From Wielerella bovis (lineage in GTDB: Bacteria > Pseudomonadota > Gammaproteobacteria > Burkholderiales > Neisseriaceae), in the NCBI RefSeq assembly GCF_022354465.1, contig NZ_CP092361.1:1612001-1676000 (forward strand): a stretch of DNA of 64,000 nt, given 5' to 3'. Numbering within the stretch: the first letter of the stretch is position 1; each line of letters opens with the position of its first letter. The notes below the pieces were generated by a model, which made no database searches, was not told the origin of the DNA, and worked only from the letters and a program-made list of their open reading frames with translations. A program made the translations under genes and the position numbers. Shown here piece after piece: positions 10,995-19,349 of the stretch.

Positions 10995-11912
10995 ATGATA
11001 ACGCCATCACTCTACGGTTATCTCACGGTTTTTCATACCATTGTGGAACAGGGCAATATTTCCAAAGCGTCCAAGAGTTTGTCGCTTTCCGTGCCGTCTG
11101 TCAGCAATACGCTAAAATCATTGGAAAAAGAATTGGGCTTGTCGTTGTTTCATCGTTCCACACGCAGGCTGACTTTAACCGAAGCAGGACGGCGTTTGTA
11201 TGATGACACCAAGCCTTTAATCAAAGACTTAACGAGTGCCATTGAAAGCATTCAAGATTTACGCCAAAAACCGTCAGGTTTGGTGCGAATGACCGTACCA
11301 AGATTTGCTTATCATTTGCTCATTAAGCCGTTTTACGCTGAATTTTGTCAGGCATATCCTGATGTTTTGCTTGAAATTTCGGTATTTGACGGTACAGTTG
11401 ATGTGGTGCAAGAAGGTTTTGATGTGGGCATTCGTTTTGGCGACAAAATTGAAGACGGTGTGGTGGCAAAACTTTTGTTACCAGCAATGAAAGATTGTTT
11501 AATGGTGTCAAAATCTTATGTTGAACAATACGGCATACCGCACACGCCAAAGGATTTGCCCAAACATCGTTTGATTGGCTACCGTTTTATTACGGCTAAC
11601 CGTCTGTTACCACTTGAATTGATGATAGGCGGACAAACCACCCCCATTGAAATGCCGATGTCTTTGATTGTCAATGATGAAGTGGATTTGATGGTGGACG
11701 CAACACGGCAAGGTTTGGGGATTGGGCGGATTTTTGAAAGTACGCTCGCTCTGAAAGCAGATAGGGCGGATTTTGTGCCGATTTTAGAAGACCATTGGAT
11801 AGAGTATCCGCCTGTTTATCTGTATTTTTTGCAAAATAGCCAGAAAATTGGGCGGATTAAGGTGTGGATTGATTTTTTATTGGAAAAGGCAAAAATATTA
11901 CAAAATCAATAA
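10995..11912 (+). CDS. LysR-family transcriptional regulator
   Basis: Regulator of 305 aa: winged helix with NISKASKSLSLSVPSVSNTL at about residues 19-38, then the effector-binding domain. Divergent from the DJ-1-like gene with a 113-bp gap, and convergent with the old yellow enzyme at 11978. Unlike the other LysR genes of this region, I see no duplicate of its intergenic sequence elsewhere in the window, so its predicted regulon is only the DJ-1-like gene. Confidence 0.9.
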   Translation: MITPSLYGYLTVFHTIVEQGNISKASKSLSLSVPSVSNTLKSLEKELGLSLFHRSTRRLTLTEAGRRLYDDTKPLIKDLTSAIESIQDLRQKPSGLVRMTVPRFAYHLLIKPFYAEFCQAYPDVLLEISVFDGTVDVVQEGFDVGIRFGDKIEDGVVAKLLLPAMKDCLMVSKSYVEQYGIPHTPKDLPKHRLIGYRFITANRLLPLELMIGGQTTPIEMPMSLIVNDEVDLMVDATRQGLGIGRIFESTLALKADRADFVPILEDHWIEYPPVYLYFLQNSQKIGRIKVWIDFLLEKAKILQNQ

Positions 11913-11950
11913 AAAACACCGCCCAAACTTTCATTTGGACGGTGTTTATT
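11911..11950. terminator. Bidirectional terminator
   Basis: ACACCGCCCAAA and a complementary TTTGGACGGTGT (one mismatch) with flanking A and T runs, lying between the convergent LysR and old yellow enzyme genes. Confidence 0.8.
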
Positions 11951-11977
11951 TTTAAATAATCAATAACATCATTACTC

Positions 11978-13078
11978 CTAACTTTTGACAGGCGGAAACC
12001 AATTAACACCAGCACAATTATATTGCCAAAGCAAATCGGGGTAGCTATAACGGTCTGGTTTTTTGGGGTCAAAAACGCTTTCAATTTCATCATAGCGTTG
12101 TTCTTGTAACAGCGTGGCAATGTTTGGGTTTAACATTACCGCCTTGCCGAGTGCCAAAAATTCACAAAACCCTGTGGCAAACGCCTGTTCAATCGCCTTG
12201 CCTGTCAGCAAATTACCCACGCCAATGAGTGGCAATTTACCACCGATGCATGCGTGGATTTGTTCAATGCGGGTTTTGTTTGTATCCGCTCCACGCCGTG
12301 CCTTGCTATAAAAATCCCACAACGAAATATGTAGATATTGCAATGGTTTATCCACCAAAGCATCAATCAAGTCAAAAGTATCCGCCATTGTCAGCCCATT
12401 CTCGCCTGCTTCTTCGGGCGAAAAACGATAGCCGATGATAAATTCAGGCTTGTTGTGTTTTTCACGCACTTTTACGATTGCGTCCACAATCGCCAAAGGC
12501 AAACGCAGGCGATTTTCAAGACTTCCACCCCATTCATCGGTGCGATGATTAAATTCTCGTGAGAAAAATTGCTGAATCACAAAGGCATTTGCACCGTGAA
12601 TTTCCACACCGTCAAAGCCTGCCCGAATGGCTAAATCGGTTGCATTGGCAAAGGCGTGAATTAAGCCTTGAATTTCGTCCACCGTTGCCGAGCGAGTACC
12701 AGTCGCCAAGTCTGTGCTGGCTGAAATTTTATCTTTGCCATTTAACTCGGCAATGGTGTGCATACCACCGTGATGAAGTTGCAAAATCGCTTTTGTGCCT
12801 TGATTTTGCAGGATTTGGTCGGTTTGCTTTAAGCTGTCCAAATGGCTGTCGTCTATCGCATAAGGTTGCCCATAGCCTGCTTTGCCACCGTCTGCCACCA
12901 GCGTTGCCGCCGTGATAAACAGTCCCATATTTTGTCCACGATTGGCAATAAATCTGCGTTCTTGTTCGCTCAATGTGCCGTCAGGATTAGAACTGTAATG
13001 CGACATTGGGGCGACCACAAGGCGGTTTTGGATTACCACGCCATTGTTTAGGGTGTAGGGGGTGAATAAAGGGGTCAT
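11978..13078 (-). CDS. Old yellow enzyme-type NADH:flavin oxidoreductase
   Basis: FMN-dependent TIM-barrel ene-reductase of 366 aa, reducing activated alkenes, quinones or nitro compounds. NRLVVAPMSHYSSNPDG at the N-terminus, LQLHHGG near residue 100, and EIHGANAFVIQQFFS with RTDEWGGS near 175-200 are the FMN- and substrate-binding hallmarks. It is strongly similar to the enzyme at 34689-35843, so the two are paralogues. Its promoter region carries the GAATGGCGA element (13138-13189), also found before the 17.1, 19.2 and 20.3 kb genes. Confidence 0.92.
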   Translation of the reverse strand: MTPLFTPYTLNNGVVIQNRLVVAPMSHYSSNPDGTLSEQERRFIANRGQNMGLFITAATLVADGGKAGYGQPYAIDDSHLDSLKQTDQILQNQGTKAILQLHHGGMHTIAELNGKDKISASTDLATGTRSATVDEIQGLIHAFANATDLAIRAGFDGVEIHGANAFVIQQFFSREFNHRTDEWGGSLENRLRLPLAIVDAIVKVREKHNKPEFIIGYRFSPEEAGENGLTMADTFDLIDALVDKPLQYLHISLWDFYSKARRGADTNKTRIEQIHACIGGKLPLIGVGNLLTGKAIEQAFATGFCEFLALGKAVMLNPNIATLLQEQRYDEIESVFDPKKPDRYSYPDLLWQYNCAGVNWFPPVKS

Positions 13079-13114
13079 TGTTTGCTCCGTATTTTTTGCT
13101 TAAATGGAATGGGT

Positions 13115-13189
13115 GTATTATAAATTTTTGAAATTGATAATTGAATGGCGATTTTTGGGAATTTTATTTTTAAAAATGGAAAGATATAT
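13115..13189. repeat. Operator element site a, also left direct repeat flanking the RloAB insert
   Basis: Contains ATTGATAATTGAATGGCGA, TTTTGGGAA and ATGGAAAGATATAT. It matches 15554-15627 over the whole length, and shorter parts match 17116-17168, 19218-19264 and 20397-20444. It lies upstream of the old yellow enzyme gene and probably binds the LysR at 20487. Confidence 0.75.
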
Positions 13190-13482
13190 GCTCGGGCTGT
13201 CTAAGAAATTTGTAAAAATTTACAAAAATGCTTACATTCAGGGGCGTGTGACTTATCTTACTCAAAAACCAATCTAATACAATTACATCTCAACTCTTAC
13301 AATACTTCCTTTGCAAAAGATTGACTAATTGCGAACCTATGGCTAATGCCTTGTTTTTCAAAAATATCGTCAACCAAGACGGTTTTTTGTGTGTAAATTA
13401 ACATAACCCCAAAACCACTTGAATATTTTTAAATTTTATGATAATTTATGGAAAATTTTTCCAAAAAATAGCTTGAAAATAT
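13190..13482. other. Gap upstream of rloA-like gene, with a small gene remnant
   Basis: Contains the palindrome TTTGTAAA-AA-TTTACAAA near 13211 and, on the minus strand at 13297-13400, an open stretch of about 33 codons ending VDDIFEKQGISHRFAI...KEVL and a stop. This looks like the tail of a lost gene, which I cannot identify with confidence. No clear promoter or ribosome-binding site for the + strand gene at 13483 stands out. Confidence 0.4.
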
Positions 13483-14745
13483 ATGTTAATTGAATTTAGC
13501 GTGGCAAATTGCCTGTCTTTTGATGAAAGACAAACTTTGAGTATGGTCAAATCGCACAGCGATGAGTTGCCAAATAACGCCTATTCGGTTGAAAAGGCAA
13601 AGGACTTGCATCTATTGCACTCGGTTGCCATTTATGGTGCAAATGCCAGTGGTAAATCCAATTTCATTAAGGCTTTCCGCTTGATGGAACAGATTGTAAC
13701 AACCACATCGCAGCGTGGCGATGAACTTGATGTAACACCTTTTAAACTTAATCAAAAAAACATCACAGAACCATCTGAGTTTGAAGTGGTTTTCGTCATT
13801 GATGGTGTCCGCTATCAGTATGGTTTTTCAGCAGATAAATATCAAATTTATGATGAATGGCTTTATGCCTATCCAAAAAATCGCCCACAAAAATGGTTTG
13901 AACGGGTTTGGGTTAATGATGAAAAACGCCATACTTGGCAATTTAGTTCATTATTTTTGGGTAATAAACGCTTGTGGCAAGAATCTACAAGAGATAACGC
14001 CTTATTTTTATCTACTGCAGTGCAATTAAATAGTGAGCAATTAAAACCCTTGTTTGACTGGTTTGATAAGACATTGGCATTTATTGGTGTTGATGGATTA
14101 AGCCCGAGCTATACCGCTCAACTATGCACCAAAGAACAAAAAAATGAAATCATTCGCCTGCTAAGGACTGCTGATTTTAATATTCATGATATTAAAGTTC
14201 AAATTGAAGATTTTGATGAATCCAAACTGCCCGACGATATGCCTTCCGAGTTAAAAAATCATTTGGTAAAAGCCTTAAAAGGGACCAAACAAATTGATAG
14301 CATTGAATTGTTGCATTATGACGATTTGGGCAATCCTGTTTATTTTGATTTTGATGAAGAATCAGATGGCACACAAAAATTCTTTGCTTTTTCTGGTCCC
14401 ATTTTAGATATTTTAATGAATGGCAGGATTTTATTTATTGATGAATTAAATCAAAATCTACACCCTAAATTAGTACAATTTTTGGTTGATTTATTTCATA
14501 ATCCCAAGTCCAACCCAAGACACGCCCAACTTATTTTTACAACACATGAAACTTCTATTCTAAATCAAAATGTGTTTCGTAGAGATCAAATTTGGTTTTG
14601 TGAACGCAATAAACAACAATCTTCTATTTTGTATCCTTTATCTGATTTCAGCCCCAAAAAAGGTAAAGAGAATTTAGAAAATGTTTATTTGTCGGGCGGA
14701 TATGGAGCAGTGCCATTTATTGACCATTTTATTTTGGAGCAATAA
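13483..14745 (+). CDS. AAA ATPase of AbiL-like (RloA/RloB) phage-defence pair
   Basis: ATPase of 420 aa in the AAA_15/21 group (RloA, AbiLi-like). Walker A GANASGKS at residues 52-59, Walker B ILFIDELNQNLHP near 315-327, and a TTHE switch near 351 are intact. The N-terminus MLIEFSVANCLSF is typical, which supports this start although no good ribosome-binding site is visible. The next gene begins 4 bases downstream and encodes the RloB/TOPRIM partner; such pairs are known from AbiL abortive infection and from type I restriction loci. I infer that the ATPase senses infection and controls the TOPRIM nuclease. The pair is AT-rich and sits between direct repeats of a regulatory element, so it is an insertion. 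Confidence 0.88.
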   Translation: MLIEFSVANCLSFDERQTLSMVKSHSDELPNNAYSVEKAKDLHLLHSVAIYGANASGKSNFIKAFRLMEQIVTTTSQRGDELDVTPFKLNQKNITEPSEFEVVFVIDGVRYQYGFSADKYQIYDEWLYAYPKNRPQKWFERVWVNDEKRHTWQFSSLFLGNKRLWQESTRDNALFLSTAVQLNSEQLKPLFDWFDKTLAFIGVDGLSPSYTAQLCTKEQKNEIIRLLRTADFNIHDIKVQIEDFDESKLPDDMPSELKNHLVKALKGTKQIDSIELLHYDDLGNPVYFDFDEESDGTQKFFAFSGPILDILMNGRILFIDELNQNLHPKLVQFLVDLFHNPKSNPRHAQLIFTTHETSILNQNVFRRDQIWFCERNKQQSSILYPLSDFSPKKGKENLENVYLSGGYGAVPFIDHFILEQ

Positions 14746-14748
14746 ATA

Positions 14749-15420
14749 ATGGGTAGTGATGATTTATTTAAAAAACGCAAATTACGAGCCGCCAAAGAAA
14801 AACGCAAGAAAACTGAAAGAAAAAATCATGATAGAGTTTTGATTGTTTGTGAAGGTGAGAAAACAGAACCATTTTATTTTAATGGTTTGCGTTCGGCTTA
14901 TAAATTGGATACTGCAAACATTAAGATAACAGGTGATTGCGGTTCTGACCCAATGAGTATCGTTGATAAAGCCATTGAAGAGTATGAAAAATCCAAGCAA
15001 GATAGAAATTGCTTTGATAGAGTTTATTGTGTGTTTGATAAAGATACACACCCAAAATATCAGAATGCTATCAATAAAATCAAACAATTATCAACAGGGA
15101 AAAACAAAAAGCCATTCTTTGTAGTTTGTTCTGTTCCTTGTTTTGAGTATTGGTTATTATTACATTTTGTTTATACAACACAGCCATTTTCGGCATCTGG
15201 TAAAAATAGTATTGCCGATAATGTTATTAAAGAGCTTAAAAAATATATCCCAACCTATGAAAAGGGACAAGAGGATATCTTTATCTTATTGCATGACAAA
15301 CTTGAATTTGCCATAAAAAATGCTCATAGAGCTAATGAAGAAGCGATAAAAAATAACACAGACAATCCAAGCACATCAATTATTGAATTGGTTGAATATT
15401 TAATTAAATTAAAAGAATAG
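14749..15420 (+). CDS. RloB-family TOPRIM-like effector of AbiL-like system
   Basis: Protein of 223 aa with a very basic N-terminus (residues 8-27) and the RloB fold: VCEGEKTEPFYF (E35), FDKDTHP (D97, D99) and CFEYWLLLHF (E133), consistent with a TOPRIM metal site. RloB proteins pair with RloA ATPases and are the presumed toxic component of AbiL-type abortive infection; RNA or DNA cleavage is inferred. It is in one operon with the ATPase and is followed by an AT-only hairpin at 15433-15460. Confidence 0.88.
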   Translation: MGSDDLFKKRKLRAAKEKRKKTERKNHDRVLIVCEGEKTEPFYFNGLRSAYKLDTANIKITGDCGSDPMSIVDKAIEEYEKSKQDRNCFDRVYCVFDKDTHPKYQNAINKIKQLSTGKNKKPFFVVCSVPCFEYWLLLHFVYTTQPFSASGKNSIADNVIKELKKYIPTYEKGQEDIFILLHDKLEFAIKNAHRANEEAIKNNTDNPSTSIIELVEYLIKLKE

Positions 15421-15432
15421 TAAGGTATTTGC

Positions 15433-15460
15433 ATGTATTTTTATTGAAATAAAAATACAT
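15433..15460. terminator. AT-rich hairpin after the RloAB pair
   Basis: ATGTATTTTTAT and ATAAAAATACAT form a perfect 12-bp stem with a 4-base loop. The lack of G/C makes it a weak terminator. Confidence 0.5.
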
Positions 15461-15553
15461 TCTTACTTTCAATAAGTGGCATATTTAGCTCTCTTAGAAT
15501 CAAAATTATTAACTTAATAATCTATACTTTTGATAACTAATTCCTCACTCTAA

Positions 15554-15627
15554 TATTATAAAATTTTAAAATTGATAATTGAATGGCGATTTATGGGAAG
15601 TTGGTTTTCAAATATGGAAAGATATAT
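15554..15627. repeat. Operator element site b (orphan), right direct repeat of the RloAB insert
   Basis: ATTGATAATTGAATGGCGA, TATGGGAA, GGTTTTC and ATGGAAAGATATAT. It matches 13115-13189, and its sequence continues into the 17.1 kb copy's downstream DNA almost without change. No gene on the minus strand starts beside it, so it appears displaced by the insertion of the rloA/rloB-like genes. Confidence 0.75.
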
Positions 15628-15669
15628 TTTCAGACAGCCTGAAAAATCATTTTCCAAAATTCCAATAAA

Positions 15670-15704
15670 AAAACACCGCTTGAACCCAAATCCAAACGGT
15701 GTTT
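15670..15704. terminator. Terminator of the 15.7 kb monooxygenase gene
   Basis: AAACACCG and CGGTGTTT arms around CTTGAACCCAAATCCAAA. The same hairpin and loop occur at 17214-17245, as part of a duplicated segment of about 150 bp. Confidence 0.75.
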
Positions 15705-15713
15705 CCCCAAACC

Positions 15714-17063
15714 TTATTTCCTAACTATTCTACTGTCCAGCCCCAGTTGTTCATCTACCCCCAAATGGTCTCGCAAAGTCTCGCCAAGATAATCATCGGC
15801 TCGCAATCCCCGCTCCCTTAACATCGGAATGACCTGCTCAATCAAAATCGGCAAATCGTGCTGGTTGTCATTTAAAATCAGCGTAAAGCCCTGACAAGCC
15901 CCTTGTTCTAGCCATTCTTGCATCATATCAACCGCTTGGCTTGGACTGCCAATTAAATTTAACATCGGTTCATACAGCCCATAGGCTAAAATTTGGCGTG
16001 GCGTTTTGCCTTGTTTGGCAAGTTCAATGACTTTATGGCTTTGGGGTGTGCGTAAGCGTGGGCGTAAGGACGCAATTTGTGTTTCGGTTAATGGCGTGTC
16101 AATTTGGCTGGGGTCAAGGTTTATGCCCAACACCACCGCCAAATGCCCCATAATCCAATCCATACCCATTTGACTGTCCAATGTCATACGGTGTGCAACG
16201 GCATCTTCTTCGGTGTCGCCCAAACTCAAATTTAGAAATGCCAACAGTTTGATTTCATTGACTTCACGCCCCACTTGTTTTGCCATATCGTTCATAATGG
16301 CAATTTGCTGTTTGCCTTCTGCAATATTGGACGGCATCGCAACCATCGCATTGGCATACAAGGCAGCCGCTTCAATGCTTTTACCACTGGCAAAGGGCAT
16401 AAAAATCACAGGTTGCCCCTGCTTTGACGGCGGAATTTGCAAAGGTCCATAAGACCCCACTTGCTTGCCTTGCAGGTTAATCGGCTGAATGTATCGCATA
16501 TCGGCAAAACGCCCACTTGCCTTGTCAGGCTCGCCTGCTTCTTTTTGCCAACTGCCCCATAAGGCTTGGGTAATTTGCACCGATTCGTGCAGTCTTTCGT
16601 ATTTTTTATCGCTACTTGGCACAGGCTTGCCGTAATTGGCAAAGGCTTGTGGCTCATAACTGGGAATGGCATTCCAGCCCACTCGTCCACCACTGATGAC
16701 ATCAATGGCACGAAGTTGTCTTGCCAAAGTGTAGGGTTCATTAAACGATGTGGACGCTGATGTTACCAGTCCAATGCGTTTAGTGGCAGGGGCAATCGCT
16801 GATAGCAAAACCATTGGTTCAATACTGGCAAACAAGGGCGAACGCTCGTTTAAATCTTCGTGCAAAAACACTCTGTCGCCATAAAAAATATAATCCAAAC
16901 CGCCTTGCTCCGCCATTTGGGCTTTTTTAATGATGACATCAATGTCGGTAAAGGCATTGTCAGGGGCAGACGGCAACCGCCACGCCGCAGGGTGAAAGCC
17001 GTAACTTTCGCTATTGGAAATGCCCAGTAGCAGTTTATGGGTTGGTTTTGAATGAGTTTTCAT
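15714..17063 (-). CDS. FMN-dependent luciferase-like monooxygenase (NtaA/SnaA/DszA type)
   Basis: Protein of 449 aa from the ATG at 17063; the 30 codons upstream of it are promoter sequence. The N-terminus LLLGISNSESYGFHPAAWRLP, followed by DYIFYGDRVF and GRVGWNAI near residue 138, fits the long nitrilotriacetate/alkanesulphonate-type monooxygenases that use FMNH2 supplied by a separate flavin reductase. The substrate is unknown. The 5' region is nearly identical to that of the hydrolase at 19158 and contains the GAATGGCGA element. Confidence 0.85.
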   Translation of the reverse strand: MKTHSKPTHKLLLGISNSESYGFHPAAWRLPSAPDNAFTDIDVIIKKAQMAEQGGLDYIFYGDRVFLHEDLNERSPLFASIEPMVLLSAIAPATKRIGLVTSASTSFNEPYTLARQLRAIDVISGGRVGWNAIPSYEPQAFANYGKPVPSSDKKYERLHESVQITQALWGSWQKEAGEPDKASGRFADMRYIQPINLQGKQVGSYGPLQIPPSKQGQPVIFMPFASGKSIEAAALYANAMVAMPSNIAEGKQQIAIMNDMAKQVGREVNEIKLLAFLNLSLGDTEEDAVAHRMTLDSQMGMDWIMGHLAVVLGINLDPSQIDTPLTETQIASLRPRLRTPQSHKVIELAKQGKTPRQILAYGLYEPMLNLIGSPSQAVDMMQEWLEQGACQGFTLILNDNQHDLPILIEQVIPMLRERGLRADDYLGETLRDHLGVDEQLGLDSRIVRK

Positions 17064-17115
17064 AAATTTTTCTCTTTTGTTAAATGGAATGAGCGTATTA
17101 TAAAATTTTAAAATT

Positions 17116-17168
17116 GGTAAAAGAATGGCGATTTGTGGGAAATTGGTTTTCAAATATGGAAAGATATA
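17116..17168. promoter_or_regulatory. Operator element site c (monooxygenase)
   Basis: GAATGGCGATTTGTGGGAA, GGTTTTCAAATA and TGGAAAGATATAT, 55-105 bases upstream of the start at 17063. A TATAAT lies between element and start on the minus strand, with no good -35, as expected for an activator-dependent promoter. Confidence 0.7.
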
Positions 17169-17213
17169 TTTTCAGGCTGTCTGAAAACCATTTTCCAAAA
17201 TTCCAATAAAAAA

Positions 17214-17245
17214 ACACCGCTTGAACCCAAATCCAAACGGTGTTC
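17214..17245. terminator. Terminator of the 17.3-19.2 kb operon
   Basis: AACACCG and CGGTGTT arms with the loop shared with 15670-15704, followed on the minus strand by an A/T run (17206-17213), just past the stop at 17251. Confidence 0.75.
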
Positions 17246-17250
17246 TTTAA

Positions 17251-18201
17251 TCAAACCATTAACTCATCAATCAATTCTTTTACGCTTTTGATTTTGTGGA
17301 TTTGTGAAATGCCATTGCCGACCGACACATAGCCTTTTTCAAAATCGCCTTCAAGCATACCCAAACGCATTCCTGTACCTGCATTCATCACTTTGGCGAT
17401 GTCGGCACGAGTTGTCCCTGCTTCACTCATTTCAAAACATTGTTTTGCCAATGTGGTCGGCAAGGAGCGGTAATAATACGGCTCAGTTCGGAATAAGAGT
17501 AAATCATTGGCGGTTGCATTCACAATCCATTCTTTGACTTTTTGATGACTTCGGCATTCGGTTGTGGCGATAAATGCCGTGCCAATCCATACGCCTTCTG
17601 CCCCCAAAGTTAAGGCAGCCTGAACCGATTTTTTATCGGCAATGCCACCAGCGAGCATAATTGGCAAATCCACCTTGCCCACAAATTCAGCAAGCACCGA
17701 GAAACTACCAATTTCTTTCATTGGCAATGTACCACCTTCATCAAAACCCGTCAGCACCAAAATATCCGCCCCCAACGCTTGGGCTTTTAAAGCGTCTGCC
17801 AAATTGGGATTGGGCAAACGGCAGATGATTTTAATGCCCGCCTGTTTGAATTTGGCGTAAATTTCGGCATCTAAATAGCCGTTATCCAACACCACAGGCA
17901 CACGCTCTTCAATCAGCAAATCCACCATTAAGGGAATGAGCGAAAAATCATAAGACAAAATAAACGGTACGCCAAACGGCTTATCTGTCAAAGCCTTAAC
18001 CTTGCGGATTTCGCTACGCATTCTTTCTAACACTTCTTCGTTGGAAGTGGGATTGCTTGTTTGCCCTGCGTGTGGGGCTAAAAAGCCCAGTCCGCCAGCG
18101 TCCGCCACGCTTGCCACCAGATGAGCGTCCGTCAGCCACGACATCGGGGCTTGGACAATCGGATATTTGATGTTCAAAATTTGGGTAATGCGGTTTTGCA
18201 T
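17251..18201 (-). CDS. Nitronate monooxygenase-like NAD(P)H flavin oxidoreductase
   Basis: FMN-binding TIM-barrel protein of 316 aa in the nitronate monooxygenase/FabK-like family. YPIVQAPMSWLTD near the N-terminus and MLAGGIADKKSV with LGAEGVWIGTAFIAT near residues 190-220 are the flavin- and phosphate-binding parts. TTAGGAGAA gives a strong start. It follows the hydrolase gene by 27 bases on the same strand, so they are an operon under the element at 19218. Enoyl-reductase activity is less likely in this context than oxidation of nitronates or related electrophiles. Confidence 0.87.
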   Translation of the reverse strand: MQNRITQILNIKYPIVQAPMSWLTDAHLVASVADAGGLGFLAPHAGQTSNPTSNEEVLERMRSEIRKVKALTDKPFGVPFILSYDFSLIPLMVDLLIEERVPVVLDNGYLDAEIYAKFKQAGIKIICRLPNPNLADALKAQALGADILVLTGFDEGGTLPMKEIGSFSVLAEFVGKVDLPIMLAGGIADKKSVQAALTLGAEGVWIGTAFIATTECRSHQKVKEWIVNATANDLLLFRTEPYYYRSLPTTLAKQCFEMSEAGTTRADIAKVMNAGTGMRLGMLEGDFEKGYVSVGNGISQIHKIKSVKELIDELMV

Positions 18202-18228
18202 AAAATTCTCCTAAATGATTAAAACAGC

Positions 18229-19158
18229 TTATTTCACTCGCTCGTTAATCCATTCTGCCACATCATCGTTGATTTTTTGTCCGCCATTTTCCAGCATTAA
18301 CAAATGCCCAAAGTTTGGATACAAAATCAAACTTTTATCCACCGAGTTGGTTTCATTATAAAAATCAATGGCATCTTTGGGGGCAACAAACACGTCTTTA
18401 TTACCACTAATCAACATCACAGGGGCGACAAATTTGTCGTCATTGTCTTTTAAATATTTGATGCCTTCTTTAAAGCCGTTGGGGAAAGACACCGAAAATT
18501 TGTTCAACATCAACGGGTCGCCAGCCACCGATAAACCAGCCCCTTCAAATGGGATATTGAGCGTGGTTAAAGACACCGAACCGTCCACAAAACTGTTCGC
18601 AGGCTCGGGGCGTGGCAAATGCCCAAAATTCATTGTGTTATAACGCAAAACGCCCGCCGCCAAAATAAAGCCGTTCACATCGTGCGGATATTTGGTGCCA
18701 TAAAGTGCCGAAATGTGTCCGCCCATAGAATGCCCGAGTACAAAAACAGGTGTGTTTGGGTTTTCTTGCTTGGCTTTTGCCACGACAAGGCGTAAATCTT
18801 CCACCATTTCAAAATAGCTGTTGATATGAATGCTGTCTCGTCCGTCCGATTTGCCGTGTCCACGATGGTCAAAACGATACACGGCAATGTCATTTTTGTT
18901 CATTGTTTTGGCAAAATCGCCAAACACCCCCGAATGGCTCGCCAAACCGTGCGAAATCACGACAACGGCTTTGGGCTTGGCATTTGGAATGTCTTTTTGT
19001 AAATGCAAATTTAAGCCGTCAAGGGTTTTGATTTTTTGTACGACTGATTTTGTAATGCTTACTTTTACAGGCTGTTCGGGCGTTTTGGCGGTTGCCACAG
19101 AACCAAAAGACAAAGACAATGCCAACGCAATGGCGGTTGATTTTAAAAGGGTTTTCAT
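18229..19158 (-). CDS. Exported alpha/beta hydrolase, monoacylglycerol lipase-like
   Basis: Protein of 309 aa with a signal peptide (MKTLLKSTAIALALSLSFGSVATA), then an alpha/beta hydrolase domain. ISHGLASHSG provides the oxyanion region, FDHRGHGKSDG follows, and GHSMGG holds the nucleophile serine; the terminal H lies in FGHLLML. It resembles lysophospholipase/monoacylglycerol lipase-type (Hydrolase_4) proteins. The upstream 50 bases are nearly identical to those before the 17063 start, so regulation is shared. The reason a periplasmic esterase is co-controlled with flavin enzymes is unknown. Confidence 0.85.
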   Translation of the reverse strand: MKTLLKSTAIALALSLSFGSVATAKTPEQPVKVSITKSVVQKIKTLDGLNLHLQKDIPNAKPKAVVVISHGLASHSGVFGDFAKTMNKNDIAVYRFDHRGHGKSDGRDSIHINSYFEMVEDLRLVVAKAKQENPNTPVFVLGHSMGGHISALYGTKYPHDVNGFILAAGVLRYNTMNFGHLPRPEPANSFVDGSVSLTTLNIPFEGAGLSVAGDPLMLNKFSVSFPNGFKEGIKYLKDNDDKFVAPVMLISGNKDVFVAPKDAIDFYNETNSVDKSLILYPNFGHLLMLENGGQKINDDVAEWINERVK

Positions 19159-19217
19159 AAATTTTTCTCTTTTGTTAAATGGAATGAGTGTATTATAAGA
19201 TTTAATTTTTAAAATTT

Positions 19218-19264
19218 GAATGGCGAAAATTGGGAAGTTGGTTTTCGTTTTTGGAAAGGTTATT
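19218..19264. promoter_or_regulatory. Operator element site d (hydrolase operon)
   Basis: GAATGGCGAAAATTGGGAA, GTTGGTTTTCG and TTTTTGGAAAGG. It lies 60-105 bases upstream of the start at 19158 and shares the spacing seen at the other copies. Confidence 0.7.
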
Positions 19265-19295
19265 TAAAAATTAATTTTCAGGCTGCCTGAAAACA

Positions 19296-19331
19296 AAATG
19301 CCGTCTGAAAAACTTGTTCAAACGGCATTCC
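19296..19331. terminator. atDUS hairpin after quinone oxidoreductase
   Basis: AAAATGCCGTCTGAA pairs imperfectly with TTCAAACGGCATT. One arm is the full 12-base classical Neisseria DUS (19299-19310); the other has diverged by one base. Confidence 0.65.
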
Positions 19332-19349
19332 ATTTCATTTAAAAAACAA

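Noticed and set aside
17251-18201. FabK-type enoyl-ACP reductase
   Set aside because: Not in a fatty-acid synthesis operon; the redox context fits a nitronate monooxygenase-like enzyme better.
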